64,000 nt of DNA from Pseudomonas rhizophila (GTDB lineage Bacteria; Pseudomonadota; Gammaproteobacteria; Pseudomonadales; Pseudomonadaceae), in NCBI RefSeq assembly GCF_003033885.1, contig NZ_CP024081.1, positions 1,767,980 to 1,831,979 on the forward strand. Reading direction: 5' to 3'. Position numbers and translations under genes: made by a program. Below the pieces are notes generated by a model that did no database searches, had not been told where the DNA came from, and was given only the letters and a program-made list of their open reading frames with translations. Positions 47,186 to 55,954 of the stretch are shown piece after piece (position 1 is the first letter of the stretch; every line of letters begins with the position of its first letter).

Positions 47186-48811
47186 TTATTTGCTGACGCT
47201 GACGCCGTAGAAGGAGTTCAAGCCAAACGGGCTGATCTTGAAGTCCTGCACATTGGCGCGCATGGGTTGATACACCGTCGAGTGAGCGATAGGTGTCATT
47301 GGCACAGCGTCCTTGAGGACGTGTTGCGCCTGTTTGTACAGTTCGGTGCGCTTGGCCTGGTCGGTCGTGCGCTTGGCCTGCTTGACGAGGTCGTCGAACT
47401 TCTTGTCGCACCATTTGGAGAAGTTGTTACCGGCCAGCGAGTCGCAGCCGAACAGCACGTTGAGCCAGTTGTCCGGGTCACCGTTGTCACCGCTCCAGCC
47501 AATGATCATGGCCTGGTTCTCGCCGCCCTTGGAGCGCTTGATGTACTCGCCCCACTCATAGCTGACGATGTTGACGTTCAGGCCGATCTTCTTCCAGTCG
47601 GACTGCAGCATTTCAGCCATCAGCTTGGCGTTCGGGTTGTACGGACGCTGTACCGGCATCGCCCACAGGGTGATGTTGGTGCCTTCCTTGACGCCGGCTT
47701 CCTTGAGCAGCGTCTTGGCTTTCTCAGGGTCGTACTTGGCGTCCTTGATGGTGGTGTCGTAGGACCATTGGGTCGGCGGCATGGCGTTGACCGCCAGTTG
47801 ACCAGCGCCCTGGTAGACCGAATCGATGATCTGCGGCTTGTTGACCGCCATGTCCAGCGCCTGGCGAACTTTCAGGTCGGCCAGAATGTTCGGCTCGTTG
47901 CTGCCCTTGATCTTGTCCATCACGTTGTAAGCGATGTAGCCCAGGTTGAAACCCGCCTGGTCAGGCATCTTCAGTGCCTTGTCTTCTTTCAGCGCCTTGA
48001 GGTCGGCTGGGCGTGGGAAGAGGGTGACCTGGCACTCGTTCTTCTTCAGCTTCTGGATGCGTACCGATGGGTCGGTGGTGATGGCGAAGATCAGGTTGTC
48101 GATCTTCACGTCTTCAGGCTTCCAGTAATCCTTGTTCCCGGTGTAGCGGATGTTGGAGTCTTTCTGGTAGCTCTTGAACACGAACGGGCCGGTGCCGACC
48201 GGCTTCTGGTTGATGTCGGGGGCCTTGCCTTCCTTGAGCAGTTGGGCCGCGTACTCAGCGGACTGGATCGAGGCGAAGCTCATGGCCATGTTCTGAATGA
48301 ACGCGGCGTCAACATCCTTGAGGGTGAACTTGACGGTGTGGTCGTCGACTTTATCGATCTTGGTGATGTTGGTGTCCATCCCCATGTCGGTGAAGTACGG
48401 GAATTCGGTCGGGTAGGCCTTACGGAACGGGTCATCCTTGCTGATCATGCGATTGAAGGTGAACAGCACGTCGTCGGCGTTGAATTCACGAGTCGGCTTG
48501 AAATACGGGGTGGTGTGGAACTTGACGCCTTCACGCAAGTGGAAGGTGTAGGTGAGGCCGTCTTCGGAAATGTCCCATTTGGTCGCCAAGCCAGGAATCA
48601 CAGCGGTGCCGCCGCGTTCGAACTGGGTCAGGCGGTTGAACATGGTTTCTGCAGAGGCGTCGAAGTCGGTTCCGGTGGTGTACTGACCAGGGTCAAAACC
48701 GGCCGGACTCCCTTCGGAGCAGAACACCAGGTTAGTCGCCGCATGGGCGAAAGGTGCGCTGGCTAACAAGCCTGCGCCGACTAAAAACGGAATGACCGCG
48801 TGTTTAAGCAT
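47186..48811 (-). CDS. Dipeptide-binding protein, DppA family (first copy)
   Basis: A 541-residue periplasmic binding protein. ATG 48811 (MLKHAVIPFLVGAGLLASAP) with GAGGCCAAC upstream gives a good signal peptide; an in-frame ATG at 48835 would add eight residues before it. Mature features: TNLVFCSEGSPAGFD at the start, GTGPFVFKSYQKDSNIRY, and GWSGDNGDPDNWLNVLFGCDSL. It has its own terminator, so it can be expressed separately from the downstream porin and dpp genes. Confidence 0.91.
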   Translation of the reverse strand: MLKHAVIPFLVGAGLLASAPFAHAATNLVFCSEGSPAGFDPGQYTTGTDFDASAETMFNRLTQFERGGTAVIPGLATKWDISEDGLTYTFHLREGVKFHTTPYFKPTREFNADDVLFTFNRMISKDDPFRKAYPTEFPYFTDMGMDTNITKIDKVDDHTVKFTLKDVDAAFIQNMAMSFASIQSAEYAAQLLKEGKAPDINQKPVGTGPFVFKSYQKDSNIRYTGNKDYWKPEDVKIDNLIFAITTDPSVRIQKLKKNECQVTLFPRPADLKALKEDKALKMPDQAGFNLGYIAYNVMDKIKGSNEPNILADLKVRQALDMAVNKPQIIDSVYQGAGQLAVNAMPPTQWSYDTTIKDAKYDPEKAKTLLKEAGVKEGTNITLWAMPVQRPYNPNAKLMAEMLQSDWKKIGLNVNIVSYEWGEYIKRSKGGENQAMIIGWSGDNGDPDNWLNVLFGCDSLAGNNFSKWCDKKFDDLVKQAKRTTDQAKRTELYKQAQHVLKDAVPMTPIAHSTVYQPMRANVQDFKISPFGLNSFYGVSVSK

Positions 48812-48850
48812 GTTGGCCTCATGATTTGTTGTCATTTTTGGATTTGAGGG

Positions 48851-48865
48851 CGACCTCGTGAGTCG
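48851..48865 (-). promoter_or_regulatory. Shared 15-nt palindromic element, copy 2
   Basis: CGACCTCGTGAGTCG lies 40-54 bp upstream of the start at 48811 and extends to a 7-bp stem with one G-T pair. It has no T tract after it on the minus strand, so it is not a simple terminator. Confidence 0.5.
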
Positions 48866-49229
48866 TCCTGCGGATACTTATGCAGGCCCCATACCCAATG
48901 CAAGATCCAGAGCGGTTACAGGCCTGAAACAGTGGCACGAACGTACCTTAATGTCGCATCTGTGTAACTTCTGACGCATTTGATCGTTTGCGGGGCCGTT
49001 TTTGATACAAGTTGCGCCCGATTCCTGTGCGCCTCGAAGGTATTTGTGCACCGCATTGGGGCAGGTATCACCCCATGAAACCCGCGAGATAGAGGGGTGC
49101 AACCCAAGGGTCTTTATGTGTTTATCGACGCGGCCTTTGTGTGTATTGCGCGCTACTGGGTTAGCTCGGGTTGGTGACGTGGCGGCCTGCTAGCCGGCCT
49201 GTTTCTTGCGGTTGTACCCCGATCCAATG
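48866..49229. other. Intergenic region, no gene seen
   Basis: About 360 bp upstream of the peptide-uptake cluster. It must contain the promoter of the 48811 gene. I see no convincing coding sequence and no strong hairpin. Confidence 0.4.
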
Positions 49230-49257
49230 GTGGGAGCGAGCCTGCTCGCGAGGGCGG
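49230..49257. repeat. Single REP
   Basis: One copy of the GTGGGAGCGAGCCTGCTCGC core, here with GAGGGCGG instead of GATAGCGG after it. Confidence 0.8.
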
Positions 49258-49295
49258 TCCGGCAACCGACGCCTACGCTTCGTCGAACACCAGAC

Positions 49296-49430
49296 CCGTG
49301 GCGAGGGAGCTTGCTCCCGCTGGGCTGCGTAGCAGCCCAAAACCTGACACCTCGGTTTGTCAGATGAATGGCGTCGCTGTTTTTAGGGCCGCTTCGCGCC
49401 CCAGCGGGAGCAAGCTCCCTCGCCACGGGG
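49296..49430. repeat. BIME-type palindrome, GGCGAGGGAGCTTGCTCCC family
   Basis: 135-bp element with outer arms CCGTGGCGAGGGAGCTTGCT and complement, and inner GGGCTGC/GCAGCCC and GGGCCGCTTCGCGCCC parts. Related to 37937-38029. Confidence 0.88.
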
Positions 49431-49521
49431 TTTGCGGCGTCAGGAAGCGAAGCGGCACGAGTCATTCATTTGTGTCGGAAGGATCACCGGCCCCGAACCG
49501 AAACATCCCACAGTTTTTTAG

Positions 49522-49622
49522 GGTTGCCGCTCGGAAGTGGGCTCTCTAACCTTTTTCTTGTCGCTGCGATTCAGCGACCGGGAGTGGGAACCCGAAATTA
49601 ATAGGTCGTAAGCCTCACGACC
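49522..49622 (+). other. Hairpin-rich leader of the DUF6124 gene
   Basis: Four successive inverted repeats: GGTT/AACC (49522-49551, followed by TTTTTC), TCGCTG/CAGCGA (49561-49577), CGGG/CCCG (49579-49594) and GGTCGT/ACGACC (49604-49622). The Shine-Dalgarno of the next gene follows about 30 nt later. This suggests a structured 5' RNA; I do not recognise it as a known riboswitch. Confidence 0.45.
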
Positions 49623-49664
49623 ATAACGGCAAGTGATGGCTCCAATTTCATCAGGAGCATGCAC

Positions 49665-50048
49665 ATGAACGAAGGAAAGACTGAACCGAACTTCAACAGA
49701 ACAAATCCATTGGCGGATTTCGATTCCATCGAAGACCTACTCAAAGACCGAGCCGCCGCAGAGCGGGCACTCAATCATTACCTCAATCCAAAAAAACCAG
49801 AGCCAAGCACCGATCCGCGCATCGACAGCCTGTTTTCCGTCACAGCGGAAGCCGACGCCGACACGCTGCTGACCAGCACCTCCGAAACCCTGGCCTCGAT
49901 AAAAGCCATGGCCGAGGACCTGGCCTTTGAAGTGGAGGGCACGCGGCGTAGTGTGGCGTTGGGGATTCATCAGTTGGTGGAGTTGTGCCAGTTGCTGGTG
50001 GATAAGGCGTTGGATCAGCTTGAAGTGCCGGCCAGTCCGGCACCTTGA
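49665..50048 (+). CDS. DUF6124 family protein
   Basis: A 127-residue cytosolic protein. The conserved family part is the C-terminal half: LFSVTAEADADTLLTSTSET followed by a helical tail AGxxx...LGIHQLVELCQLLVDKALDQ, as in the Pseudomonas family I remember as DUF6124 (function unknown; Pseudomonas genomes often carry several copies). AGGAG at 49653-49657 favours ATG 49665 over ATG 49659, which is too close. It is preceded by a structured leader. Confidence 0.8.
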   Translation: MNEGKTEPNFNRTNPLADFDSIEDLLKDRAAAERALNHYLNPKKPEPSTDPRIDSLFSVTAEADADTLLTSTSETLASIKAMAEDLAFEVEGTRRSVALGIHQLVELCQLLVDKALDQLEVPASPAP

Positions 50049-50067
50049 TCCCCTCGCCACGGAAGTT

Positions 50068-50179
50068 GATCGTTCCCATGCTCCGCGTGGGAATGTAGCC
50101 CGGGACGCTCTGCGTCCCTTTCCAAAGCCGAACGCGGAGCGTCCGTGGAGACATTCCCACGCGGAGCGTGGGAACGATC
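50068..50179. repeat. Palindromic repeat, GATCGTTCCCACGCTCCGCG family
   Basis: 112-bp inverted repeat with arms GATCGTTCCCATGCTCCGCG and complement and inner GGGACGCTCTGCGTCCC. A half copy is at 57431-57481. It lies between convergent genes. Confidence 0.9.
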
Positions 50180-50196
50180 GGCAACGATCAGGCGGG

Positions 50197-50913
50197 TTAC
50201 TGCATCAACACCTCAACCACCCCATCCGCCGTCATGTTCACTTTGCTGGTGCCTGCTTCGACTTCCGGCGTGACGGATTCAGCATCCATGGACGCGGCTT
50301 TCATCATCATTTGCGGGCGCATGTAGGGCTGTGGGTAGCCGTTGCTGTTGAGGTTCAGGTTGACGATTTTGTAACCCTTGCCGCCCAGGGCTTCGGTGGC
50401 CAGTTGGGCGCGGGCTTTGAAGGCGTTGACGGCGTCCTTGAGCAGAGCGTCTTCGCTGGTCTGGCGGGTGGCGGTGGAGATGGTGAAGTCCATGCCGCCC
50501 ATTTTCAGGTCGGTGAGCAACTCGCCGGTGAGTTTGGACAGGGCCGCGAAGTCGGCGCTTTCCAGGCGCAGTTCAGCGCGTTCGCGCCAGCCGGTGATTT
50601 TCTGGCCTTTGTTGTCGTAGACCGGGTAGCTGTTGCGGCTGCCCTGGCGCAGGGTGATGTCCTTGACCTGCTTGGCCTGGCCAATGGCTTTGTTCAGCGT
50701 GGTGGTGACGGCCGCGGCGAGTTTGGCCGGGTCGGTGTTTTGTTCCTCGGTGTAGAGGGTGACGATCATCAGGTCGCGGGCGACTTCCTGGCTGGCTTCG
50801 GCGCGCAGGGAAATCTGGTTGTAGTGAAGCTCATCGGCGGCCAGGGCCGGCAGGCTGGCGACGGTGCCGAGGCTGAGGGCGAGCAGGGCGGCGTGACGAC
50901 TGAACGTGTGCAT
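50197..50913 (-). CDS. SIMPL (DUF541) domain protein, periplasmic
   Basis: The 238-residue protein has a signal peptide (MHTFSRHAALLALSLGTVAS, cut near ALA at about 26) and a single SIMPL/DUF541 domain typical of the BP26/YggE family (LRAEASQEVARDLMIVTLYTEEQN at the start of the domain). Members form periplasmic assemblies and have been linked to stress tolerance; the exact role is unclear. The position next to roxS corresponds, as I recall, to PA4495. Confidence 0.88.
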   Translation of the reverse strand: MHTFSRHAALLALSLGTVASLPALAADELHYNQISLRAEASQEVARDLMIVTLYTEEQNTDPAKLAAAVTTTLNKAIGQAKQVKDITLRQGSRNSYPVYDNKGQKITGWRERAELRLESADFAALSKLTGELLTDLKMGGMDFTISTATRQTSEDALLKDAVNAFKARAQLATEALGGKGYKIVNLNLNSNGYPQPYMRPQMMMKAASMDAESVTPEVEAGTSKVNMTADGVVEVLMQ

Positions 50914-51281
50914 GAAAGCTCCTTGGGATGAGGCGCAGGGGTGAGATCCGGACCTGCGTGAACGGTAAGACTCTAGCTTTTATGGGCGGGTTCGCACAGT
51001 TACAACTTCTATACAGATGCGAAGGTCAGGGGAGCTTTTGTGGCGAGGGGATTTATCCCCGCTGGACTGCGCAGCAGTCCCAGAGTTGTCATGATCTAGC
51101 TCAGCGTGGTGCCCGACCTTATTTTGGGGGCCGCTTCGCGCCCCAGCGGGGATAAATCCCCTCGCCACAATGGTTAGTGTGTCATTTCGGGGCTGTGGCG
51201 CTTTGCCGCATAGCTGCCTGTGCAAGCCGCGCCTTGGTTATACTCCGTGCGATCCGCCTGGAGCGCTCATCAGGAGAGCTC
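50914..51281. other. Divergent intergenic region between the SIMPL gene and roxS
   Basis: 368 bp mostly filled by a BIME element (51038-51170, listed separately). The rest should hold the promoters of both divergent genes; I cannot identify them with confidence. Confidence 0.4.
51038..51170. repeat. BIME-type palindrome, GGCGAGGGGATTTATCCCC family
   Basis: 133-bp element with outer arms TTGTGGCGAGGGGATTTATC and complement, and inner GGACTGCGCAGCAGTCC and GGGGGCCGCTTCGCGCCCC parts. Unusually, it sits between divergent genes rather than at gene ends. Confidence 0.9.
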
Positions 51282-52544
51282 ATGCTCGCCCCTTTGCAAA
51301 TGACTTCCGCCTCTCGCCAGAACCTCTGGCGTCTGACGTTTATCCGAATTCTGGTCCTGGCCGCCCAGGCCGGCTCCGTGGGGCTCGCCTATTGGTTCGA
51401 GCTGCTGCCGCTGCCCTGGCTGCAATTGGCGATCACCCTGGCCTGCTCTTCGATACTGTGCGCGCTGACCGCCATCCGTCTGCGCACCTCGTGGCCGGTG
51501 ACTGAGCTGGAATACGCCGTGCAACTGGCCTGCGATCTGTTTATCCACAGCGCGTTGCTGTATTTCTCCGGCGGCTCCACCAACCCTTTTGTGTCCTATT
51601 ACCTGGTGCCGCTGACCATCGCCGCGGTGACGTTGCCGTGGCGGTATTCGCTGATCCTGTCCGGCATCGCCCTGGCGCTGTACACCTTGTTGCTGGCGCG
51701 CTTCTATCCGCTGGAAACTTTCCCTATCGCTCGGGAAAACCTGCAGATCTACGGCATGTGGCTGAGTTTCGCCCTGGCGGCGGCGGTCATTACGTTTTTT
51801 GCTGCGCGCATGGCCGAAGAGTTGCGTCGTCAAGAAGAGCTGCGGGCCATTCGCCGTGAAGAGGGCCTGCGGGACGAGCAATTGCTGGCCGTGGCGACCC
51901 AGGCCGCGGGTGCCGCCCATGAGTTGGGCACGCCGTTGGCCACCATGAGCGTACTGCTCAAGGAGATGCGCCAGGATCATCACGACCCGGCGCTGCAGGA
52001 AGACCTCGGTGTGTTGCAGGATCAGGTCCAGCTCTGCAAGGAAACCCTGCAGTACCTGGTGCGTGCCGCGGAGGCCAATCGCCGGCTGGCCATCGACATG
52101 CAGGACGTCACCGACTGGCTCGACGAGGCCCTGAATCGCTGGCACCTGATGCGCCCGGAGGCCAGTTATCGCTTCCAGCGTCTGGGTCAAGGACCGGTGC
52201 CGCGCATGGCGCCGCCGCCGGACCTGACCCAGGCGTTGCTCAACTTGTTGAACAACGCCGCCGACGCCTGCCCCGAAGGCCTGGAAGTGGCGCTGGACTG
52301 GAATGCCTACGAGCTGACCATCAGCATCCGCGACCATGGCGCCGGTGTGCCGCTGGCGATTGCCGAGCAAATCGGCAAGCCGTTCTACACCACCAAGGGC
52401 AAAGGTTTCGGCCTGGGCCTGTTTTTGAGCAAGGCCAGCGTGACACGCGCCGGCGGCTCGGTGAAACTCTACCCCCATGAGGAGGGCGGCACGCTCACCG
52501 AGCTGCGCCTGCCCCATGCCGACCGAGGAGACGAACATGAGTGA
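51282..52544 (+). CDS. roxS: Redox sensor histidine kinase RoxS (RegB/PrrB family)
   Basis: The inner-membrane sensor kinase that with RoxR controls respiratory genes such as the cyanide-insensitive oxidase in Pseudomonas. The 420-residue protein has about six TM helices (25-190) containing the RegB quinone-binding motif GGSTNPF (97-103). The phosphorylated His is H213 (GAAHELGTPLATM), and a Cys in QLCKETL (C252) sits where the redox-active Cys of RegB is. ATP-binding motifs are NLLNNAADA and RDHGAGVP. ATG 51282 follows AGGAG. It overlaps roxR by 8 nt. Confidence 0.93.
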   Translation: MLAPLQMTSASRQNLWRLTFIRILVLAAQAGSVGLAYWFELLPLPWLQLAITLACSSILCALTAIRLRTSWPVTELEYAVQLACDLFIHSALLYFSGGSTNPFVSYYLVPLTIAAVTLPWRYSLILSGIALALYTLLLARFYPLETFPIARENLQIYGMWLSFALAAAVITFFAARMAEELRRQEELRAIRREEGLRDEQLLAVATQAAGAAHELGTPLATMSVLLKEMRQDHHDPALQEDLGVLQDQVQLCKETLQYLVRAAEANRRLAIDMQDVTDWLDEALNRWHLMRPEASYRFQRLGQGPVPRMAPPPDLTQALLNLLNNAADACPEGLEVALDWNAYELTISIRDHGAGVPLAIAEQIGKPFYTTKGKGFGLGLFLSKASVTRAGGSVKLYPHEEGGTLTELRLPHADRGDEHE

Positions 52545-53097
52545 CGAGATCCAAGTCGACGGCGAAGAACTGCCGCATCTGTTGCTGGTGGACGACGACG
52601 CCACCTTCACCCGCGTCATGGCCCGGGCCATGTCCCGTCGGGGCTTTCGCGTGAGCACCGCAGGTTCCGCCGAGGAGGGCTTGAGCATCGCCCAGGCCGA
52701 CCTGCCGGACTACGCCGCGCTGGATTTGAAAATGGACGGCGACTCCGGCCTGGTGCTGTTGCCCAAGCTGCTGGAGCTGGACCCGGAAATGCGCGTGGTG
52801 ATCCTCACCGGCTATTCGAGCATCGCCACCGCGGTCGAGGCGATCAAGCGCGGCGCCTGCAATTACCTGTGCAAACCGGCCGACGCCGATGACGTGCTGG
52901 CGGCGCTGTTGTCCGAACACGCCGATCTGGACACCCTGGTGCCGGAAAACCCCATGTCGGTGGACCGCCTGCAATGGGAGCACATCCAGCGGGTGCTGAC
53001 CGAGCACGAAGGCAACATTTCCGCCACTGCCCGCGCCCTGGGCATGCACCGGCGCACCTTGCAGCGCAAATTGCAGAAGCGCCCCGTGCGTCGCTGA
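52537..53097 (+). CDS. roxR: Response regulator RoxR (RegA/PrrA family)
   Basis: DNA-binding partner of RoxS. The 186-residue protein has a receiver domain (about 14-125, with VDDD, the phospho-acceptor Asp in LDLKMDGDSG, and KPAD) and a Fis-type helix-turn-helix at the C terminus (EGNISATARALGMHRRTLQR). ATG 52537 follows GAGGAGACG and gives the usual length. It is translationally coupled to roxS. Confidence 0.93.
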   Translation: MSDEIQVDGEELPHLLLVDDDATFTRVMARAMSRRGFRVSTAGSAEEGLSIAQADLPDYAALDLKMDGDSGLVLLPKLLELDPEMRVVILTGYSSIATAVEAIKRGACNYLCKPADADDVLAALLSEHADLDTLVPENPMSVDRLQWEHIQRVLTEHEGNISATARALGMHRRTLQRKLQKRPVRR

Positions 53098-53135
53098 ACC
53101 TGCGCTGAACAGATGTTGTCCACCCTCGCGGCAAA

Positions 53136-53173
53136 TCGGGCCGTTGTTCTATGATCGGCCCGAGTTTTTTTTC
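53136..53173 (+). terminator. Rho-independent terminator of roxSR
   Basis: TCGGGCCG (53136-53143) pairs with CGGCCCGA (53156-53163), followed by G and eight T residues. It ends only about 18 nt before the next start codon, so the next gene's transcript either starts inside this hairpin (TATGAT at 53149-53154 is a possible -10) or reads through it. Confidence 0.85.
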
Positions 53174-53190
53174 TTTACAGAGCCTTAACC

Positions 53191-54918
53191 ATGAATCAGA
53201 ACGCTGAATATTCCGCGGTCAATGATGCGGTGCGCGGGCAGTTTTTCCGCCGTGTCTGGCAAATGACCACGCCGTACTGGCGCAGTGAGGAGAAGGGCAA
53301 GGCCTGGACGCTGTTGATAGCCGTTATCGTGCTGTCGCTGTTCAGCGTGGCGATTTCGGTGTGGATCAACAGTTGGTACAAGGATTTCTATAACGCCTTG
53401 CAGGAGAAGGACAGCGTCGCGTTCTGGCGGTTGATCCTGTATTTCTGCGGCATCGCTGCAGTGGCGATCCTGGGCGCGGTGTATCGCTTGTACCTCACGC
53501 AGATGCTCACCATTCGCTGGCGGGCCTGGCTCACGGAGAAACACTTCGCCCGTTGGCTCAATGACAAGAATTACTACCGGCTGGAGCAGGGCGGTTACAC
53601 CGATAACCCGGACCAGCGGATTTCCGAAGACCTCAACAGTTTTACCAGCAACACCTTGGGCCTGGGCCTGGGGCTGCTGCGCACCGTGGTCAGCCTGGTG
53701 TCGTTCTCGATCATTTTGTGGGGCGTGTCGGGCAGCATCCAGGTGTTTGGCTACACCATCCCCGGCTACATGTTCTGGTGTGCGCTGGTGTATGCGGCGG
53801 TGGGCAGTTGGCTGACGCACCTGATCGGCCGTCGCTTGATCGGCCTGAACAACAACCAGCAACGCTTTGAAGCCGACCTGCGCTTTTCCATGGTGCGGGT
53901 GCGTGAGAACGCCGAGAGCATTGCTTTGTACAACGGCGAACCCAACGAGAACCGCCGCTTGAGTGGCCGCTTTGGTCTGGTCTGGCACAACTTCTGGGAC
54001 ATCATGCGGGTGTCCAAGCGCTTGACCTTCTTCACCTCCGGCTACGGCCAGATTGCGATCATCTTCCCGTTCATCGTCGCCGCGCCGCGCTACTTCGCCG
54101 GCAAAATCCAGCTGGGCGAGCTTATGCAGATCAACTCGGCGTTCGGCAATGTGCAGGAGAATTTCAGTTGGTTCATCAGCGCGTACACCGACCTCGCCGC
54201 GTGGCGCGCCACGTGTGACCGTCTGCTGAGCTTCCGCCAGGCCATGAGCGACAACGAAGACCGCGTGCCGGCCATCGATGTGCAGAACCAAGGCCATGCA
54301 TTGAAAGTGCAAAACCTGGGGTTGGACCTGGCCGATGGCCGCCATCTGCTCAGCCATACCGACATGACCGTCGAGCCGGGCGAACGGGTGATGCTCAGCG
54401 GGCGTTCGGGCAGCGGTAAATCCACCCTGTTCCGGGCAATGGGGCATTTGTGGCCGGATGGCCACGGCGCGATCCGGTTGCCCGCGGCGCGTTATCTGTT
54501 CCTGCCGCAAAAACCTTATCTGCCCATTGGCACGTTGCGCGAAGCGCTGAGTTATCCACAACCGGGCGACACGTACCCGCCAGAGCGTTATGCCCAAGTG
54601 CTGGAAACCTGTCGCCTGCCGCATCTGGTGGCGCGACTGGACGAAGCCAACCATTGGCAGCGCATGCTCTCGCCCGGCGAGCAGCAACGCCTGGCGTTCG
54701 CCCGCGCATTGCTCTACGCACCACAATGGTTGTATATGGACGAAGCCACGTCGGCGATGGACGAAGAAGATGAAGCGACGCTGTACCAGGCGCTGATTGA
54801 TCAGTTGCCGGGGCTGAGCATTGTCAGCGTTGGCCATCGCAGCAGTTTGAAACGGTTCCATCCGCGACATGTGCGTATCGAAAATGGCCAACTGGTGGAG
54901 CAAGCTGTAGTCGCCTGA
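53191..54918 (+). CDS. ABC transporter, fused permease and ATPase, SbmA/YddA type
   Basis: The 575-residue protein has an N-terminal SbmA/BacA-like TM domain with about six helices (about 40-330), containing the conserved NPDQRISEDLNSFT segment, and a C-terminal ATPase. Walker A is SGRSGSGKST, signature LSPGEQQRLAFARALL and Walker B WLYMDEATSAMDEED. It is a half transporter expected to work as a homodimer. Related proteins (YddA, BacA-like) move peptides or long-chain fatty-acid/vitamin-B12-like compounds; the substrate cannot be told here. It follows the roxSR terminator and precedes a BIME. Confidence 0.9.
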   Translation: MNQNAEYSAVNDAVRGQFFRRVWQMTTPYWRSEEKGKAWTLLIAVIVLSLFSVAISVWINSWYKDFYNALQEKDSVAFWRLILYFCGIAAVAILGAVYRLYLTQMLTIRWRAWLTEKHFARWLNDKNYYRLEQGGYTDNPDQRISEDLNSFTSNTLGLGLGLLRTVVSLVSFSIILWGVSGSIQVFGYTIPGYMFWCALVYAAVGSWLTHLIGRRLIGLNNNQQRFEADLRFSMVRVRENAESIALYNGEPNENRRLSGRFGLVWHNFWDIMRVSKRLTFFTSGYGQIAIIFPFIVAAPRYFAGKIQLGELMQINSAFGNVQENFSWFISAYTDLAAWRATCDRLLSFRQAMSDNEDRVPAIDVQNQGHALKVQNLGLDLADGRHLLSHTDMTVEPGERVMLSGRSGSGKSTLFRAMGHLWPDGHGAIRLPAARYLFLPQKPYLPIGTLREALSYPQPGDTYPPERYAQVLETCRLPHLVARLDEANHWQRMLSPGEQQRLAFARALLYAPQWLYMDEATSAMDEEDEATLYQALIDQLPGLSIVSVGHRSSLKRFHPRHVRIENGQLVEQAVVA

Positions 54919-54937
54919 TTGTCATTGCCGAACACCG

Positions 54938-55067
54938 TTGTGACGAGGGGATTTATCCCCGTTGGGTGCGAAGCGCCCCTTCAAAATCAAAGGTCAACGA
55001 TATTGATCTGCTGGTAGATCAAGAGGGCTGCTCCGCAGCCCAGCGGGGATAAATCCCCTCGCCACAA
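54938..55067. repeat. BIME-type palindrome, GGCGAGGGGATTTATCCCC family
   Basis: 130-bp element after the ABC transporter gene, with outer arms TTGTGACGAGGGGATTTATC and complement, one arm carrying a G-to-A change. The centre differs from the other two copies. Confidence 0.88.
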
Positions 55068-55174
55068 CGGTGCATGGCGGCAAACTTTGCCAAGACCGCC
55101 AGGGAGCACGGTGATCGTACAACCACGTTGCGCTATCATGATGCGCATTCAGCCGCTTGCCGAGACACAGACAC

Positions 55175-55921
55175 ATGGAAAGACCGATCGACGTACCACG
55201 CCTTCCCCGCAAGCGCCGCAGCCTGGCGCAGGAGCTGGTGACGGTGTTGACCGAGCAGATTCGCGACGGTCTTCTCAAGCGTGGCGATAAATTGCCCACC
55301 GAGTCGGCGATCATGGAAGCCCATGGCGTCAGCCGCACCGTGGTGCGCGAGGCGATTTCCCGTTTGCAGGCCGCCGGCCAGGTGGAAACCCGCCACGGCA
55401 TCGGCACCTTCGTGCTGGACACGCCCAGCCCGAGCGGCTTTCGCATCGACCCGGCGACGGTGGTCACCTTGCGTGACGTGCTGGCGATCCTGGAGTTGCG
55501 CATCAGCCTGGAAGTGGAATCGGCAGGCCTTGCAGCCCAGCGCCGCAGCGACGAGCAACTGGCTGCGATGCGCGCTGCCCTGGATGCGCTGAACGAAAGC
55601 GCGGCCCACGCCAGCGACGCGGTGGCCTCGGACTTCGCCTTCCACCTTGAAATCGCCCTGTCCACCGGCAACCGCTACTTCACTGACATCATGACCCACC
55701 TGGGCACCAGCATCATCCCGCGCACCCGGTTGAATTCGGCGCGCCTGGCTCACGACGACCACCAGCACTACATGGACCGCCTGAGCCGTGAGCACGAGGA
55801 AATCTACGAAGCCATCGCCCGCCAGGACTCCGACGCGGCCCGTGCGGCCATGCGCTTGCACCTGACCAACAGCCGCGAACGGCTGCGCCAAGCTCATGAA
55901 GAGGCGCAGGCGCAGGGTTAG
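55175..55921 (+). CDS. FadR-family transcriptional regulator of aldarate catabolism
   Basis: A 248-residue GntR/FadR regulator. The winged helix is at about 8-75 (SLAQELVTVLTEQI...LPTESAIMEAHGVSRTVVRE), followed by the helical FCD effector domain (about 90-225) with His/Asp residues of the usual metal site (DFAFHLEIA, EHEEIYEAI, MRLHLTNS). ATG 55175 is used; an upstream in-frame TTG at 55157 has no better ribosome-binding site. It lies upstream of kdgD and is the likely regulator of the glucarate/galactarate genes. Confidence 0.9.
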   Translation: MERPIDVPRLPRKRRSLAQELVTVLTEQIRDGLLKRGDKLPTESAIMEAHGVSRTVVREAISRLQAAGQVETRHGIGTFVLDTPSPSGFRIDPATVVTLRDVLAILELRISLEVESAGLAAQRRSDEQLAAMRAALDALNESAAHASDAVASDFAFHLEIALSTGNRYFTDIMTHLGTSIIPRTRLNSARLAHDDHQHYMDRLSREHEEIYEAIARQDSDAARAAMRLHLTNSRERLRQAHEEAQAQG

Positions 55922-55954
55922 AGGCGCTTCACTGCTCTTTTGGCTAGGGAGGAT

